Source: Maribacter luteus (GTDB lineage Bacteria; Bacteroidota; Bacteroidia; Flavobacteriales; Flavobacteriaceae). Taken from it: 64,000 nucleotides of DNA. A program made the position numbers and the translations under genes. Below the pieces are notes generated by a model. That model worked only from the letters and a program-made list of their open reading frames with translations, was not told the DNA's origin and did not search any database. Shown piece by piece: positions 1 to 10,114 of this stretch. Within the stretch, counting starts at the first letter, position 1. Every line of letters starts with the position of its first letter. The stretch covers positions 62,001 through 126,000 of the forward strand of contig NZ_WKJH01000008.1 of the NCBI RefSeq assembly GCF_009674825.1. The letters are read 5' to 3'.

Positions 1-783
1 AAACGAAAAATGGCCGAACCTTTCCCGGAAACAATGGCCGATAAGCAGATTTCCCAGGATAAAGGAATTTATAGGGTATACAACACACAAGAAGGTATAA
101 ATGGTGCTAGGACCTCCTACTATCATAAATCAATAGGAGGATACCATGCAGCTAAACCGGCAAGGTTACAGGATCTATTCGATTTTTATATCTATAAGGG
201 AAAAATTGAAATCCTGGATATGTTGAATGTCAAATATGTAATTCAACAAAACGAAGAAGGTAACAGTGTTCCGACAATGAACCCCAATGCCAACGGCAAT
301 GCATGGTTCGTTGACAAGTTGATAGCGGTTAATTCCGCCAATGAGGAAATAACGGCTTTGGAGCATCTTGATTCAAAGCATGAGGCAGTAGTGAATACTT
401 CTGAGTTTTCAAACATAAACCGATTCGATTATCAGACCGATTCATTGGCTACAGTGGTCTTAACGGATTATGAACCCAATCAATTAATATATCGATCTTC
501 AAACCCGAATGCAGGGGTTTTGGTATTTTCAGAAATGTATTATAAAAATGGGTGGAACGCTTATATCGATGGTGAATTAAAAGACCATTTTAGGGTCGAT
601 TATGTATTACGTGCCTTAAAAGTGCCAGAAGGGGAACATGAAATTGTCTTTAAGTTTGAACCGGAAATCGTTAAAACTGGAAGTGCGATAACCTTGGCAA
701 GTTCAATTTTACTAGGGTTAATCGTAATCGGAGGTATAGTATACTCTGCAAGGGGTTCTTCGAAAAAAGAAGGGGATCAATGA
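1..783 (+). CDS. YfhO-family membrane protein, C-terminal part
   Basis: The reading frame is open at the left edge, so only the last 261 codons are seen; the start lies outside the window. The visible part resembles the C-terminal extracytoplasmic portion of YfhO-like bacterial membrane proteins: a YYKNGWNAYIDG segment, then a VPEGEHEIVFKFEP segment, then one membrane helix (about 25 hydrophobic residues beginning TGSAITLASS) and a short charged tail. The family is linked to polysaccharide or lipoteichoic-acid glycosylation. Its TGA stop overlaps the ATG of the next gene (ATGA), which implies translational coupling within a polysaccharide operon. The family call is good; the exact role is unknown. 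Confidence 0.75.
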   Translation, partial: KRKMAEPFPETMADKQISQDKGIYRVYNTQEGINGARTSYYHKSIGGYHAAKPARLQDLFDFYIYKGKIEILDMLNVKYVIQQNEEGNSVPTMNPNANGNAWFVDKLIAVNSANEEITALEHLDSKHEAVVNTSEFSNINRFDYQTDSLATVVLTDYEPNQLIYRSSNPNAGVLVFSEMYYKNGWNAYIDGELKDHFRVDYVLRALKVPEGEHEIVFKFEPEIVKTGSAITLASSILLGLIVIGGIVYSARGSSKKEGDQ

Positions 784-2051
784 AAAAAGTCTTGATCATT
801 ACGTACTATTGGCCACCGGCGGGTGGGCCTGGGGTACAACGATGGTTGAAATTCGTAAAATATTTACCTCATTTCGGAATAACCCCGATAGTCTATATTC
901 CAGAGAATCCCAATTACCCTATTTTGGATAATTCTTTTGTAAAAGAGGTACCTAAAGATGTCATTATTTATAAGCATCCCATTCGAGAGCCGTACAAGTT
1001 GGCAGGACTTTTCTCCAAAAAAGATGCAAAGCGAATAAGTTCCGGTATTATAACGACAAAGAATCAATCGATTATAGAAAAGGCCATGCTTTGGGTAAGG
1101 GGCAATTTCTTTATTCCCGATGCCCGTAAAAACTGGGTTGGGCCTTCGGTAAAGTTTTTGGATGCAATAATTGATAAAGAACGGATTGATACTGTGGTAA
1201 CGACCGGTCCGCCACATAGCATCCATTTGATAGGCAATCGTTTAAAGGAGTTAAAAGGTATTCGTTGGTTGACGGATTTTAGAGATCCATGGACGTCTAT
1301 TGGGTATCACAAAAAACTGAAACTGACCCGGAAATCCCAACTTGAGCATAAGCGTTTGGAGCATCAGGTGTTGAACAATGCCGATGGTATTATCGTAACC
1401 AGTTATACGACCAAAAAAGAATTTGAAACGATTACCGATAAGCCCATTTCCGTAATTACGAATGGTTTTGACTCAGATGACCAAGGGCATGCACCTTTGA
1501 CCAAAGATTTCACCATTTCTCATATAGGGTCCCTGCTTTCAGGTAGGAACCCTTTGGTGTTATGGAAGGTTTTGGGGGAATTGGTGAATGAAAATGAAGG
1601 TTTAAAAACCAGTTTCAAACTACGATTGGCTGGAGTCATAAGTGAGGATGTTCTTCAAACTATAAAAGATTCTGGCTTAGAAAACCATACCGAAATATTG
1701 GGCTATATATCCCATGAAGAAGCAATTACACTACAACAGCAATCCCAAGTGCTTTTGTTGGTAGAAATCGATTCTAAAGAAACTAGGGGGATATTGCCGG
1801 GCAAGTTGTATGAATATATGGCTGCTGAACGACCTATTTTGGCAATTGGCCCGGAAAAGTGGGATGCCGCCCAAATCATTGCCGACACCCATTCGGGGTT
1901 CAGCTTTGGATATTCGGATGAGAACGAATTAAAAGATGTACTTTTAAAGTGGTTTTGGGCCTATAAGAATGAAGGATTGGTAATGAAATCCGTAGGCTTG
2001 GAAAAATTTAGTCGAAGGGAGCTCACCAAGGAATTAGCCAAACACATTTAA
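780..2051 (+). CDS. Glycosyltransferase family 4 (GT-B fold)
   Basis: 423 aa. The N-terminus has the typical YYWPPAGGPGVQRW start of GT4 enzymes of surface-polysaccharide loci, an acceptor half, then a donor-binding half with HIGSLLSGRNP and the conserved GKLYEYMAAERPILAIG motif, whose Glu contacts the nucleotide sugar in GT4 enzymes. It likely transfers a sugar to a lipid-linked glycan on the cytoplasmic face of the inner membrane. The start overlaps the upstream stop and its TAA overlaps the ATG of the flippase by one base, so the three genes form one operon. Donor and acceptor sugars cannot be told from the sequence. Confidence 0.85.
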   Translation: MKKVLIITYYWPPAGGPGVQRWLKFVKYLPHFGITPIVYIPENPNYPILDNSFVKEVPKDVIIYKHPIREPYKLAGLFSKKDAKRISSGIITTKNQSIIEKAMLWVRGNFFIPDARKNWVGPSVKFLDAIIDKERIDTVVTTGPPHSIHLIGNRLKELKGIRWLTDFRDPWTSIGYHKKLKLTRKSQLEHKRLEHQVLNNADGIIVTSYTTKKEFETITDKPISVITNGFDSDDQGHAPLTKDFTISHIGSLLSGRNPLVLWKVLGELVNENEGLKTSFKLRLAGVISEDVLQTIKDSGLENHTEILGYISHEEAITLQQQSQVLLLVEIDSKETRGILPGKLYEYMAAERPILAIGPEKWDAAQIIADTHSGFSFGYSDENELKDVLLKWFWAYKNEGLVMKSVGLEKFSRRELTKELAKHI

Positions 2052-3505
2052 TGGGAATAGTCAGTAAACAAGCATTGAACAATACCATAATCACTTATTT
2101 GGGATTTGGGGTTGCGGCTATAAATACACTTTTTCTCTATACCAATTTTTTGACCGATGCCTATTATGGCCTGGTAACGGTTATCTTGTCCACTTCTGCG
2201 GTTCTGATGCCTTTATTGGCATTTGGGGTGCCCAATACTTTTATTAAGTTTTACAGCAGTTTTAAGAAAGAGGGAAGCAAAGAGGCCTTTGAGACCCTTA
2301 TGCTGTTATTACCCTTACTTCTTATTCTTCCCCTTACTTTGTTGACTTTTTTATTTACAGATGCTATTGGAAGTTTTATCGCGAAGGAAAACAGTATCGT
2401 AAAGGACTATGTATGGTATATTTTCCTCATTGGTATGGCCATGGCATATTTTGAGGTCTTCTACGCTTGGGCGAAAGTTCAAATGAAATCCGTGTTTGGT
2501 AATTTCATGAAAGAGGTCTTTAATCGGGTAGGGGTCATGTTACTTTTGTTTTTGGTGTATTTTGATGTTATTTCGGTGGATTTTTTCTTGAAGGCCCTAG
2601 TAGGTTTGTATCTTCTAAGAACCGTGATCATGAAAATTTATGCCTATGGTCTAAAAATGCCGAAATTGAATTTCGATTTTCCTGCCAATACACGGGCAAT
2701 CATTGGCTATAGTGCTTTGATAATCCTGGGAGGGTCCGCTGCGGTGATCATTTTAGAGATCGATAAGGTAATGATCAATCAATATAAAGTAATTGAAAAT
2801 GTAGCTTATTATGGAGTGGCCATTTATATTGCAACAACGATCATTGTGCCATCCAGGGCGATGCATCAAATCACATATCCGTTAACGGCCGAACTGTTGA
2901 ACGATAAAGATCATGACGGACTGGAATCACTTTACAAAAAATCATCATTGACCTTGTTCATAGCTTCGGGAATATTGTTCGTTTTGATCATTACCAATTT
3001 GAACGACCTTTTTCTTATTCTTCCAGAGGAGTATAGAGGTGGGTTCGTTATCGTATTTCTTATCGGATTGGTAAAGGTTTATGATTCGCTTTTAGGAAAC
3101 AATAATGCGATCATGTATAATTCCGACTATTATAAAACGCTATTGGTTATGGGGGTGTTCCTGGCGTTACTGGTTATTTTGCTCAATATGTTCTTTATTC
3201 CGGCATATGGACTTAATGGTGCGGCATTGGCCAGTTTTATGGCTATTTCAATCTATAATACCATCAAATTGTTCTTTGTTAAGGCTAAGTTCAATATTAT
3301 GCCATTTAGTTTGGAAACCCTAAAAGTGTTCGTGATCTTGTTAGTTATGGGAGGTGTTTTTTATATGGTAAGCCTGCCGTTCCATCCCATAATAAACATT
3401 GGTTTAAAAAGTGTTGTGACCATTGTTTTTTATATGGGAATACTTTATCGGTTCAAGATATCTGAAGATGTACATAGATTGCTTTCCAAGTATATAAAAA
3501 AATAA
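2051..3505 (+). CDS. Polysaccharide flippase (Wzx-like, MOP superfamily)
   Basis: 484 aa with about 12-14 hydrophobic helices spread over the whole length and no large soluble domain. The N-terminus (LNNTIITYLGFGVAAINTLF) fits O-antigen/teichoic-acid translocases of the MOP superfamily, which move undecaprenyl-linked oligosaccharides across the inner membrane. It is the last gene of the operon: TAATG overlap with the glycosyltransferase and a hairpin directly over its stop codon. The helix pattern and the neighbourhood carry the call; the exported glycan is unknown. Confidence 0.82.
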   Translation: MGIVSKQALNNTIITYLGFGVAAINTLFLYTNFLTDAYYGLVTVILSTSAVLMPLLAFGVPNTFIKFYSSFKKEGSKEAFETLMLLLPLLLILPLTLLTFLFTDAIGSFIAKENSIVKDYVWYIFLIGMAMAYFEVFYAWAKVQMKSVFGNFMKEVFNRVGVMLLLFLVYFDVISVDFFLKALVGLYLLRTVIMKIYAYGLKMPKLNFDFPANTRAIIGYSALIILGGSAAVIILEIDKVMINQYKVIENVAYYGVAIYIATTIIVPSRAMHQITYPLTAELLNDKDHDGLESLYKKSSLTLFIASGILFVLIITNLNDLFLILPEEYRGGFVIVFLIGLVKVYDSLLGNNNAIMYNSDYYKTLLVMGVFLALLVILLNMFFIPAYGLNGAALASFMAISIYNTIKLFFVKAKFNIMPFSLETLKVFVILLVMGGVFYMVSLPFHPIINIGLKSVVTIVFYMGILYRFKISEDVHRLLSKYIKK

Positions 3506-3536
3506 ACCCTGACGGAAAAATATCGCATCAGGGTTT
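3504..3536 (+). terminator. Hairpin after flippase
   Basis: Arms AAACCCTGA (3504-3512) and TCAGGGTTT (3528-3536) pair perfectly over 9 bp with a 15-nt loop and overlap the end of the flippase. No run of T follows on the + strand, so a terminator role is inferred from position. Confidence 0.5.
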
Positions 3537-3626
3537 AAACAACTAACCAACCTAAAAACTATCTTAATGTGACCGGGATTTCAAAAGCCCTCTGCTAATT
3601 GTAACGCTTTGGTCAACTATTGTTTT

Positions 3627-4847
3627 TTAATATCTTCTAGAATTACTTCTGGTACTGCTACTTCTAGTTGCAACCTTTGTACTTCTAGATGGAGACTTTC
3701 TTACCGTGCTTTTACTGGTGCTACGGGTTGTTGAAGGTCTTTTGGCAACCGATCTCTGTGTTCTAGTAGTCGTACTACGTACCGTTCTTGTCTGTGTTCT
3801 ATTTACAGGCTTCTTATACGTTGTTGTACTTCTGGTTACCGTAGTACTTCTTGGCGTTTTGGTTACAGATCTCTTGGTAACCGTATTTCGCTGTGGAGAC
3901 CTTGTTGTTGTTGATCTTTTGGTAACGTTTCGATTGGCTGTAGACCTGGTGTTGGTTGTACGGGCCGATCTCGTTTGTACATTTTTTGATCTGTCAACTG
4001 CTGTTCTACCAGCTACCTTTGTATTTGATCTACTTGTACGTGTTCCAGAATTTCGAACAACATCGCCTCTATTATTATTTGATTTATAGTTTTTATAAGA
4101 ATCATTGTTTCTAGCTACAGATCTATTGCTACGCACGTCACTGTTTCGTCTTACATTGTTAGAACGTTGAGCGACCCTCTTATCATTTCTGTAAATTGTA
4201 GCTCTCTCTCTACGAACTTTATTGTATCTATGTTCCCTACCGATCTTTGCATAAGCCCTTCGCTCATTAAAACGATATGGTCTGTAATAAGTATATCTAT
4301 AAGGCGTATAATACCTTCTGTATGGTCTGTTCAATACCAATGAAAATCCGATGGAAGGTCTTAAGAAAAACCTATGGAAAGGTCTGTATACATAATGTCT
4401 GTTATAAACATTGATGTATCCTGTATGGTAATCATAAAAACCATTTCGGTTGTAATAAACATACATGCCACCCATTCTGAACACTCTATTGTTCCTATAA
4501 CGGATATCAACATCCCCAATTTGGGTAACGCGACCATAATAGTCATAATATACGGGTACGTTCTCAACTTGAATTACCGCTCCGTAATCATCATATTGGG
4601 TATACGGACTATAGTCATATCCTGAGTTCATGGTTATCCCGTTCTTACGACCGGATACATAATTCTCTATATAAAAATCAAATTCACCATCGGGATATAC
4701 GGAAAACGTAATGCCTTGTTCAACGAAAATGAACGAGTTGTTGTTTGTATAAGCATTGCGTGTTGCAACCTTATCTTCAGTTGTACTAGCCATGGTACCT
4801 GCAGTACCTAATAAAAGGGCTGTAAAAAGGAGTACTAATTTTTTCAT
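3627..4847 (-). CDS. Secreted basic low-complexity protein (Arg/Thr/Ser-rich tail)
   Basis: 406 aa. Residues 1-20 form a signal peptide (hydrophobic core LVLLFTALLLG, likely cleavage after TMAS). Residues about 35-170 are rich in Tyr, Asp and Gly (SVYPDGEFDFYIENYV), and from about residue 185 to the end the protein is almost only Arg, Thr, Ser, Asn, Val and Lys with TRST-like repeats, strongly positively charged. Proteins with this organisation are common and uncharacterised in Flavobacteriaceae. The tail might bind anionic polysaccharide, DNA or the outer membrane surface; that is inference. Monocistronic on the minus strand downstream of uvrA. Confidence 0.75.
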   Translation of the reverse strand: MKKLVLLFTALLLGTAGTMASTTEDKVATRNAYTNNNSFIFVEQGITFSVYPDGEFDFYIENYVSGRKNGITMNSGYDYSPYTQYDDYGAVIQVENVPVYYDYYGRVTQIGDVDIRYRNNRVFRMGGMYVYYNRNGFYDYHTGYINVYNRHYVYRPFHRFFLRPSIGFSLVLNRPYRRYYTPYRYTYYRPYRFNERRAYAKIGREHRYNKVRRERATIYRNDKRVAQRSNNVRRNSDVRSNRSVARNNDSYKNYKSNNNRGDVVRNSGTRTSRSNTKVAGRTAVDRSKNVQTRSARTTNTRSTANRNVTKRSTTTRSPQRNTVTKRSVTKTPRSTTVTRSTTTYKKPVNRTQTRTVRSTTTRTQRSVAKRPSTTRSTSKSTVRKSPSRSTKVATRSSSTRSNSRRY

Positions 4848-5079
4848 GATATAAGGTTTAAATTCCTGAATGCAACTATTTACATTCGATTAGTATATAC
4901 CAAACAGCGTGCCAAAAAATAATTTAATACGTTAAGTTATTGAACATCAATTACTTAAATATATTTTTGACGTTCGAAAATTGTGAGGATTTATTTTAAA
5001 CCTTTAATCGAATCAGAAATAATTCAATTTATTCCAAAGAGAAAGTGTACCTAATTTAGGCTTTAATATGTATCAATTA

Positions 5080-7872
5080 TTATTTCGTTAGTTTGTCTTT
5101 TAGGTAATTTGCGGTGAAAGATGTTTTACTTTTGATTATTTCCTCCGGAGTACCTTCCGCCAATATCATTCCGCCATTTTCACCACCTTCTGGACCAAGA
5201 TCGATAATATGGTCGGCACATTTAATAAGTTCTATATTATGTTCAATTACCACTACGGAGTGTCCTTTTGCGATAAGCGCATCAAAGGATTTCAATAATT
5301 TTTTTATATCGTGGAAATGTAATCCGGTGGTAGGTTCGTCAAAAATGAACAAAGCCTTATCCTTTGTACTTCCTTTAACAAGAAATGAAGCAAGTTTGAT
5401 CCGCTGGGCCTCTCCGCCGGAGAGGGTCGAGGAAGATTGTCCTAAGGTAACATACCCAAGGCCAACATCACGGAGTGGGTTCAATTTCCCTACGATTTTG
5501 GTCTGTCCGTGTTTTTCAAAAAAGTCGATCGCATCATCCAAGGTCATATCAAGGACATCGGCAATGCTGGCACCTTCGAAGGTAACCTCCAAAACCTCTT
5601 TCTTAAAACGTTTGCCGCCGCAAGTGTCACATTCCAAATGCACATCGGCCATGAACTGCATCTCCACGGTAATTTCACCTTCCCCTTTACATTTTTCACA
5701 TCGACCACCGTCTACGTTGAATGAAAAGTGTTTAGGTTGATAACCTCTGATCTTACTGAGTTTTTGGGCAGCAAAGAGGGCCCTGATATCATCATAGGCC
5801 TTAATATAGGTTACCGGGTTGGAGCGCGATGATCTTCCTATCGGATTTTGGTCAACGAACTCTACATGTTTTATAGATTGATATTTGCCTTCGACAGAAG
5901 TAAACTGTCCGGCTTTTTCTCCATAACCACCTATTTCCTTTAATATAATAGGATAGAGTAGTTTTTTGACCAATGTACTTTTGCCGCTGCCGGAAACGCC
6001 TGTTATCACCGTAAGCATGTTAAGAGGAAAGTTGGCGTTGATGTTTTTAAGGTTATTTTCCCTGGCCCCTTTAATTTCAATATAATTTTTAGAGGTACGT
6101 CTTTTCTTCGGTACGGCTATTTCCAAGGTGCCATTTAAATAACTTGCGGTCAAGGATGAAGATTTCAGTATTTCGGACAGTGTACCATGTGCAACGACCT
6201 CACCACCATGGGTACCTGCTTCGGGCCCAATGTCTATGACTTCGTCAGCAGCGTTCATGATATCCTCATCATGTTCAACGACAATGACCGTATTGCCTAG
6301 ATCGCGCAACGATTTCAGTACATCGATTAAATTCTCCGTATCCTTGGGATGCAGGCCTATACTGGGTTCGTCCAGAATATACATGGATCCAACTAGACTA
6401 CTTCCTAAAGAGGTAGCCAGGTTTATACGTTGGCTTTCCCCTCCCGAAAGGGAGTTTGATTTACGGTTGAGGGTAAGGTAGTTGAGTCCTACCTTTTGCA
6501 AGAAACCCAATCTGGTATTTATTTCTTTCAGTAATCTGTCCGCGATTTGGGCATCATGTTCATTAAGGGAAAGCTCTTTGAAAAAGTTGGCCAACTTTCT
6601 AATGGGCAGCTCTACAAGGTCGGTTATCGATTTGTTATCGATCTTTACATACTCGGTCTCTTTGCGGAGGCGTTTTCCTTTGCATTCGCTGCATTTTGTT
6701 TTGCCACGGTACCTAGAGAGCATCACCCTGTTTTGGATTTTATAACTCTTCTCCTCCAGCAGACCAAAAAATTTATGTAATCCCGTAAAATGCAAATTCC
6801 CGTCCCATACCAATTGTTTTTGTTCTTCAGTAAGCTCAAACCATGGTTTATGTATGGGGAAACCGAACTTATAGGCATGGTTTACCAACTCGTCCCGGTA
6901 CCACCCCATGCTTTCGCCCCTCCAAGGAAAGATCGCATTTTCATATACGGATAAGGCAGTGTTCGGTATGACCAAATCTTCATCTATACCTATAACATCC
7001 CCATACCCCTCGCATTTAGGACAGGCCCCGTACGGATTGTTGAAACTAAAGAGATGGACGTTCGGTTCTAAGAAAGACATACCGTCTTTCTCAAATTTAT
7101 TATTGAAAATCGTCTGTTTTTCCGTTGCCAATTCTTCAATGATACACTCGCCTTTTCCTTCAAAAAAAGCAGAATCAATGGCATTGGCCAAACGATTGTA
7201 GAAATCTTCATCGTTCTTGGTTATGATCCGATCTATGACCAGGCTAAATTTATGGCCAATGTCTTCAGGAGCGGCGTCGATACGAATGACTTTTCCGTTA
7301 TGCTTGATCCTTGCGTACCCTTGTTTTGAAAACAACTGCAATGACTTTATAGGGTCTCTATCTTTCTTTATTACTATAGGGGCAAGAAGCAAGAGTTTTT
7401 CTCCTTCTTTGAATTCTTTAATGAATTTGACTGCGTCGGTAACCGTATGTTTTTTTACCTCTTCACCGGAAATAGGGGAGTAGGTCTTACCGATCCGGGC
7501 AAATAACAATTTAAGGTAATCATAGATTTCGGTAGTGGTGCCAACCGTTGAACGGGGATTGGTGGAATTCACTTTTTGTTCAATGGCTATGGCAGGGGCT
7601 ATACCTTTTATATAATCTACTTTTGGTTTATTCAGTTTGCCCAAAAACTGGCGGGCGTATGAGGATAGGCTTTCTACATACCTCCGTTGCCCCTCCGCAT
7701 ATAAGGTGTCAAAGGCCAAACTTGATTTGCCCGATCCTGAAAGTCCTGTTATCACTACCAGTTTGTTTCTTGGTATTACAACATCGATATTCTTAAGATT
7801 GTGCAGTTTGGCACCTTTGATGATAATATTATCCTTTGGATTAACGTCTTGTATTTTGGGCATATGTTTCAT
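5080..7872 (-). CDS. uvrA: Excinuclease ABC subunit A
   Basis: 930 aa, usual length for UvrA. It carries two ABC ATPase modules: first Walker [10 protein letters not shown] near residue 45, signature [12 protein letters not shown] and Walker [11 protein letters not shown]; second Walker [10 protein letters not shown], signature [12 protein letters not shown] and Walker [11 protein letters not shown]. Zinc-module pairs CPKC, CSEC, CEKC and CDTC are all visible. UvrA dimers scan DNA for bulky lesions and load UvrB in nucleotide excision repair. Two start codons are possible (ATG 7872 or ATG 7863, MPKIQDV); the second leaves more room behind the -7 element at 7881-7888. Divergent from the sigma-factor pair. 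Confidence 0.97.
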   Translation of the reverse strand: MKHMPKIQDVNPKDNIIIKGAKLHNLKNIDVVIPRNKLVVITGLSGSGKSSLAFDTLYAEGQRRYVESLSSYARQFLGKLNKPKVDYIKGIAPAIAIEQKVNSTNPRSTVGTTTEIYDYLKLLFARIGKTYSPISGEEVKKHTVTDAVKFIKEFKEGEKLLLLAPIVIKKDRDPIKSLQLFSKQGYARIKHNGKVIRIDAAPEDIGHKFSLVIDRIITKNDEDFYNRLANAIDSAFFEGKGECIIEELATEKQTIFNNKFEKDGMSFLEPNVHLFSFNNPYGACPKCEGYGDVIGIDEDLVIPNTALSVYENAIFPWRGESMGWYRDELVNHAYKFGFPIHKPWFELTEEQKQLVWDGNLHFTGLHKFFGLLEEKSYKIQNRVMLSRYRGKTKCSECKGKRLRKETEYVKIDNKSITDLVELPIRKLANFFKELSLNEHDAQIADRLLKEINTRLGFLQKVGLNYLTLNRKSNSLSGGESQRINLATSLGSSLVGSMYILDEPSIGLHPKDTENLIDVLKSLRDLGNTVIVVEHDEDIMNAADEVIDIGPEAGTHGGEVVAHGTLSEILKSSSLTASYLNGTLEIAVPKKRRTSKNYIEIKGARENNLKNINANFPLNMLTVITGVSGSGKSTLVKKLLYPIILKEIGGYGEKAGQFTSVEGKYQSIKHVEFVDQNPIGRSSRSNPVTYIKAYDDIRALFAAQKLSKIRGYQPKHFSFNVDGGRCEKCKGEGEITVEMQFMADVHLECDTCGGKRFKKEVLEVTFEGASIADVLDMTLDDAIDFFEKHGQTKIVGKLNPLRDVGLGYVTLGQSSSTLSGGEAQRIKLASFLVKGSTKDKALFIFDEPTTGLHFHDIKKLLKSFDALIAKGHSVVVIEHNIELIKCADHIIDLGPEGGENGGMILAEGTPEEIIKSKTSFTANYLKDKLTK

Positions 7873-7880
7873 TAGGATTG

Positions 7881-7888
7881 CAAAGATA
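7881..7888 (-). promoter_or_regulatory. -7 element of uvrA promoter
   Basis: On the minus strand the sequence is TATCTTTG, an exact match to the Bacteroidota -7 consensus TAnnTTTG. No clear TTG at -33 is seen. It lies 9 bp upstream of the first possible uvrA start, so the 5' leader must be very short or the inner ATG is used. Confidence 0.45.
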
Positions 7889-8246
7889 CAATGTACGTAT
7901 CTAAACTTTTATAATTGACCTTAAATTTGACTTGTCAACCTATGGCTTTTAATACGGGACAATAGAATTGGTGGGCGTATCATAGTATCGGATATTGGGC
8001 CGGACGAACTTCAAAAGACAAAAAAGTACGGGCCTATGGACTTGTTTTGCGGTTTCTTATATATTTATAAATTGATGATTATTAGGGTGCTATTTTTTTA
8101 TAACCTATAATTTTGTCTATATTTGAACTAAATAAAATGTTAATACGCCTATAGAAGAACAATTACTTTTTAAAATTAGTGTAACCCCAAAAAGGCTTTT
8201 CCCTAAAGGACTGGCCCCTAGTTTTAACTTTAAAAAAGTAATTGAC
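7889..8246. other. Intergenic region uvrA / sigma factor
   Basis: About 360 bp between divergent genes. On the + strand TATATTTG at 8118-8125 matches the TAnnTTTG -7 element and would start a leader of about 115 nt for the sigma gene. I see no stable hairpin or small ORF with a convincing start. Confidence 0.4.
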
Positions 8247-8828
8247 ATGGAACTTCAAATAGCCGATTCCCTACTTATACAAAATTATATCAACGGAGAT
8301 GAAAGAGCTCTGGAAACCTTGATCAGAAGACACAATCAACGATTGAGCAGTTTTATTTATTCTAAGGTAAATGATCGGGAGATTACCGAAGATATTTTTC
8401 AGGATACATTTATAAAGGTCATTAGAACCCTAAAGAAGGGTAGATATAATGAAGAGGGTAAATTTTTGCCTTGGGTAATGCGTATAGCCCATAACCTTAT
8501 TATAGACCATTTTAGGAAGAATCGCAGATTACCTTATTTCGAGGGATCCAATACTTTCGATATTTTCTCTATTATTCATGATGAGAAATTGAATATTGAG
8601 AAACAACTTATAAAGGAACAGATTGATGAGGATTTGGTTCTCTTGATCGAAGAGCTGCCCAAAGACCAACGGGATGTACTGGTGATGCGAATGTACAAGG
8701 ATATGAGTTTCAAGGAAATTTCGGAAAATACGGGTGTCAGTATCAATACGGCACTGGGGCGTATGCGGTATGCACTTATAAATCTTCGTAAGATCATAGA
8801 GGATAACAATATTGTTTTAACGAACTAA
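8247..8828 (+). CDS. RNA polymerase sigma-70 family factor (ECF-like), copy 1
   Basis: 193 aa, a typical ECF length. Region 2 is recognised by ITEDIFQDTFIKVIRTL and WVMRIAHNLIIDHFRKNRR; region 4 by LPKDQRDVLVMRMYKDMSF followed by the helix-turn-helix KEISENTGVSINTALGRMRYA. No anti-sigma factor gene is adjacent. A close paralogue with about three quarters identical residues sits at 9461. Both are followed by a related 47-aa ORF, so the locus is a duplicated sigma plus small-protein module next to DNA-repair genes uvrA and nth. The signal sensed and the target promoters are unknown. Confidence 0.9.
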   Translation: MELQIADSLLIQNYINGDERALETLIRRHNQRLSSFIYSKVNDREITEDIFQDTFIKVIRTLKKGRYNEEGKFLPWVMRIAHNLIIDHFRKNRRLPYFEGSNTFDIFSIIHDEKLNIEKQLIKEQIDEDLVLLIEELPKDQRDVLVMRMYKDMSFKEISENTGVSINTALGRMRYALINLRKIIEDNNIVLTN

Positions 8829-8943
8829 TCGTAACTTAGGTCGACCTTCTTGTGTTTTGGTCGAATATAAATGACGTAGGTCGAACGGTTTTATTATATT
8901 TATCCTAATAGCGTTTTAGTAATGAAACAATACTGAAATAGAT

Positions 8944-9087
8944 ATGGGGAAATTTTACGTAGAGGATAAAAACAAGATTAAAAAGGTCGAGGCCAAAAAA
9001 GAAACTATTGATTTTTTGTTGAACTACTCAAAATCATTGAAAATAGATAAGATCAATGGTGTCGCCTATGAAAGTAATTTGAATTGA
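8944..9087 (+). CDS. Small 47-aa protein downstream of sigma copy 1
   Basis: The ORF starts MGKFYVEDKNKIKK, continues ETIDFLLNYSKSLKI and ends ESNLN. It is 115 bp behind the sigma gene and directly before a strong terminator. The equivalent position after sigma copy 2 holds another 47-aa ORF with the same pattern (ETIQFLTSFSKSL ... ELNLN). The shared length, shared ETIxFL-SKSL core and shared NLN end argue that both are translated. A role as a regulator of the sigma factor is conceivable but unproven. Confidence 0.65.
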   Translation: MGKFYVEDKNKIKKVEAKKETIDFLLNYSKSLKIDKINGVAYESNLN

Positions 9088-9106
9088 ATATTATTGTACC
9101 GCTTAT

Positions 9107-9142
9107 AAAGCCCTTGTTGCAAACGCAATAAGGGCTTTTTTA
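9107..9142 (+). terminator. Rho-independent terminator
   Basis: 14-bp stem AAAGCCCTTGTTGC / GCAATAAGGGCTTT (one G-T pair), loop AAAC, followed by TTTAATTTT. Ends the first sigma plus small-ORF unit. Confidence 0.85.
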
Positions 9143-9460
9143 ATTTTCTGCCTTTTTGAGTTGGTTCCTTTTTACGTTTATCCCCTGAAAGTATGCCGAA
9201 AAGTATAGTATGGATGTAGTTCGTCAAAACAACTAACAATTTTCCGGATTATTGTACAGAAAATCAAAAATGATTGTTTCACATCATAAAAAGGGTATTT
9301 GACAACATAGTTTTTTTCTCACCCCCCCTTTTATCTAGTTTAGAGTCATAATTAATGAATAGCACCTTTTTTAACCGAAAGCTGTTTAACTCAAAGTAAA
9401 GACCGAATAACTTAAATCAAGCTTTTTTTAAAGAAGCCCTAAACTTAAAAAGTACTTTGT
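9143..9460. other. Intergenic leader of sigma copy 2
   Basis: About 320 bp without a convincing ORF. It contains a run of seven C (within CACCCCCCCTT) near 9322 and AT-rich sequence; it presumably holds the promoter of the second sigma gene, but no clear TAnnTTTG element was found. Confidence 0.3.
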
Positions 9461-10045
9461 ATGGAACTACAAATTGAAGACTCAATATTAGTAAGAGATT
9501 ATATCAGTGGAGACGAAAAAGCTTTAGAGATATTGATCCATAGACACAACCAACGTATTTCTAGTTTTATTTATTCCAAAGTATTGGATAGGGATATCAC
9601 AGAAGATATTTTTCAGGATACCTTTATTAAAGTAATCAAGACCTTAAAGAAAGGTACGTATAGTGAAGAAGGTAAGTTCTTGCCATGGGTAATGCGAATA
9701 GCACACAACCTTATTATAGATCATTTCAGAAAGAACAAGAGAATGCCTATGTTCGAGGGGAATGATGATTTCAATATTTTCTCTGTAATAGGTGACGATA
9801 AGTTGAATGCCGAAAAGCAATTGATCAAGGAGCAGATCAATGTAGATCTTAGATATCTTGTAGATGAGTTACCGGATGATCAAAGAGAAGTGCTTTTAAT
9901 GCGCATTTATAAGGATATGAGTTTCAAGGAAATTTCCGAAAATACGGGAGTAAGTATAAACACAGCTTTAGGTAGAATGCGTTATGCCCTTATTAACCTT
10001 AGAAAGATCATTGATAAGAATAACATTGTACTTACAAATTCATAA
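9461..10045 (+). CDS. RNA polymerase sigma-70 family factor (ECF-like), copy 2
   Basis: 194 aa, colinear with the copy at 8247 with no gaps until the C-terminus (which ends VLTNS here and VLTN there). Region 2 (ITEDIFQDTFIKVIKTL, WVMRIAHNLIIDHFRKNKR) and region 4 (LPDDQREVLLMRIYKDMSF, KEISENTGVSINTALGRMRYA) are intact. The helix-turn-helix recognition region is identical in both copies, so both should recognise the same -35 type element. Differences cluster in the linker between regions 2 and 4 (residues about 98-130). The role is likely stress or repair related by context only. Confidence 0.9.
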   Translation: MELQIEDSILVRDYISGDEKALEILIHRHNQRISSFIYSKVLDRDITEDIFQDTFIKVIKTLKKGTYSEEGKFLPWVMRIAHNLIIDHFRKNKRMPMFEGNDDFNIFSVIGDDKLNAEKQLIKEQINVDLRYLVDELPDDQREVLLMRIYKDMSFKEISENTGVSINTALGRMRYALINLRKIIDKNNIVLTNS

Positions 10046-10114
10046 GCAAAATTCGGTTAAAACAATATTTTGATTTTAGTTGCGTTATTGTAACATAACA
10101 ATACTATAATCACT

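Noticed and set aside
3706-4089. Open frame opposite the Arg/Thr-rich gene
   Set aside because: It is the antisense shadow of a low-complexity sequence (Val/Leu-rich only because the other strand is Arg/Thr-rich).
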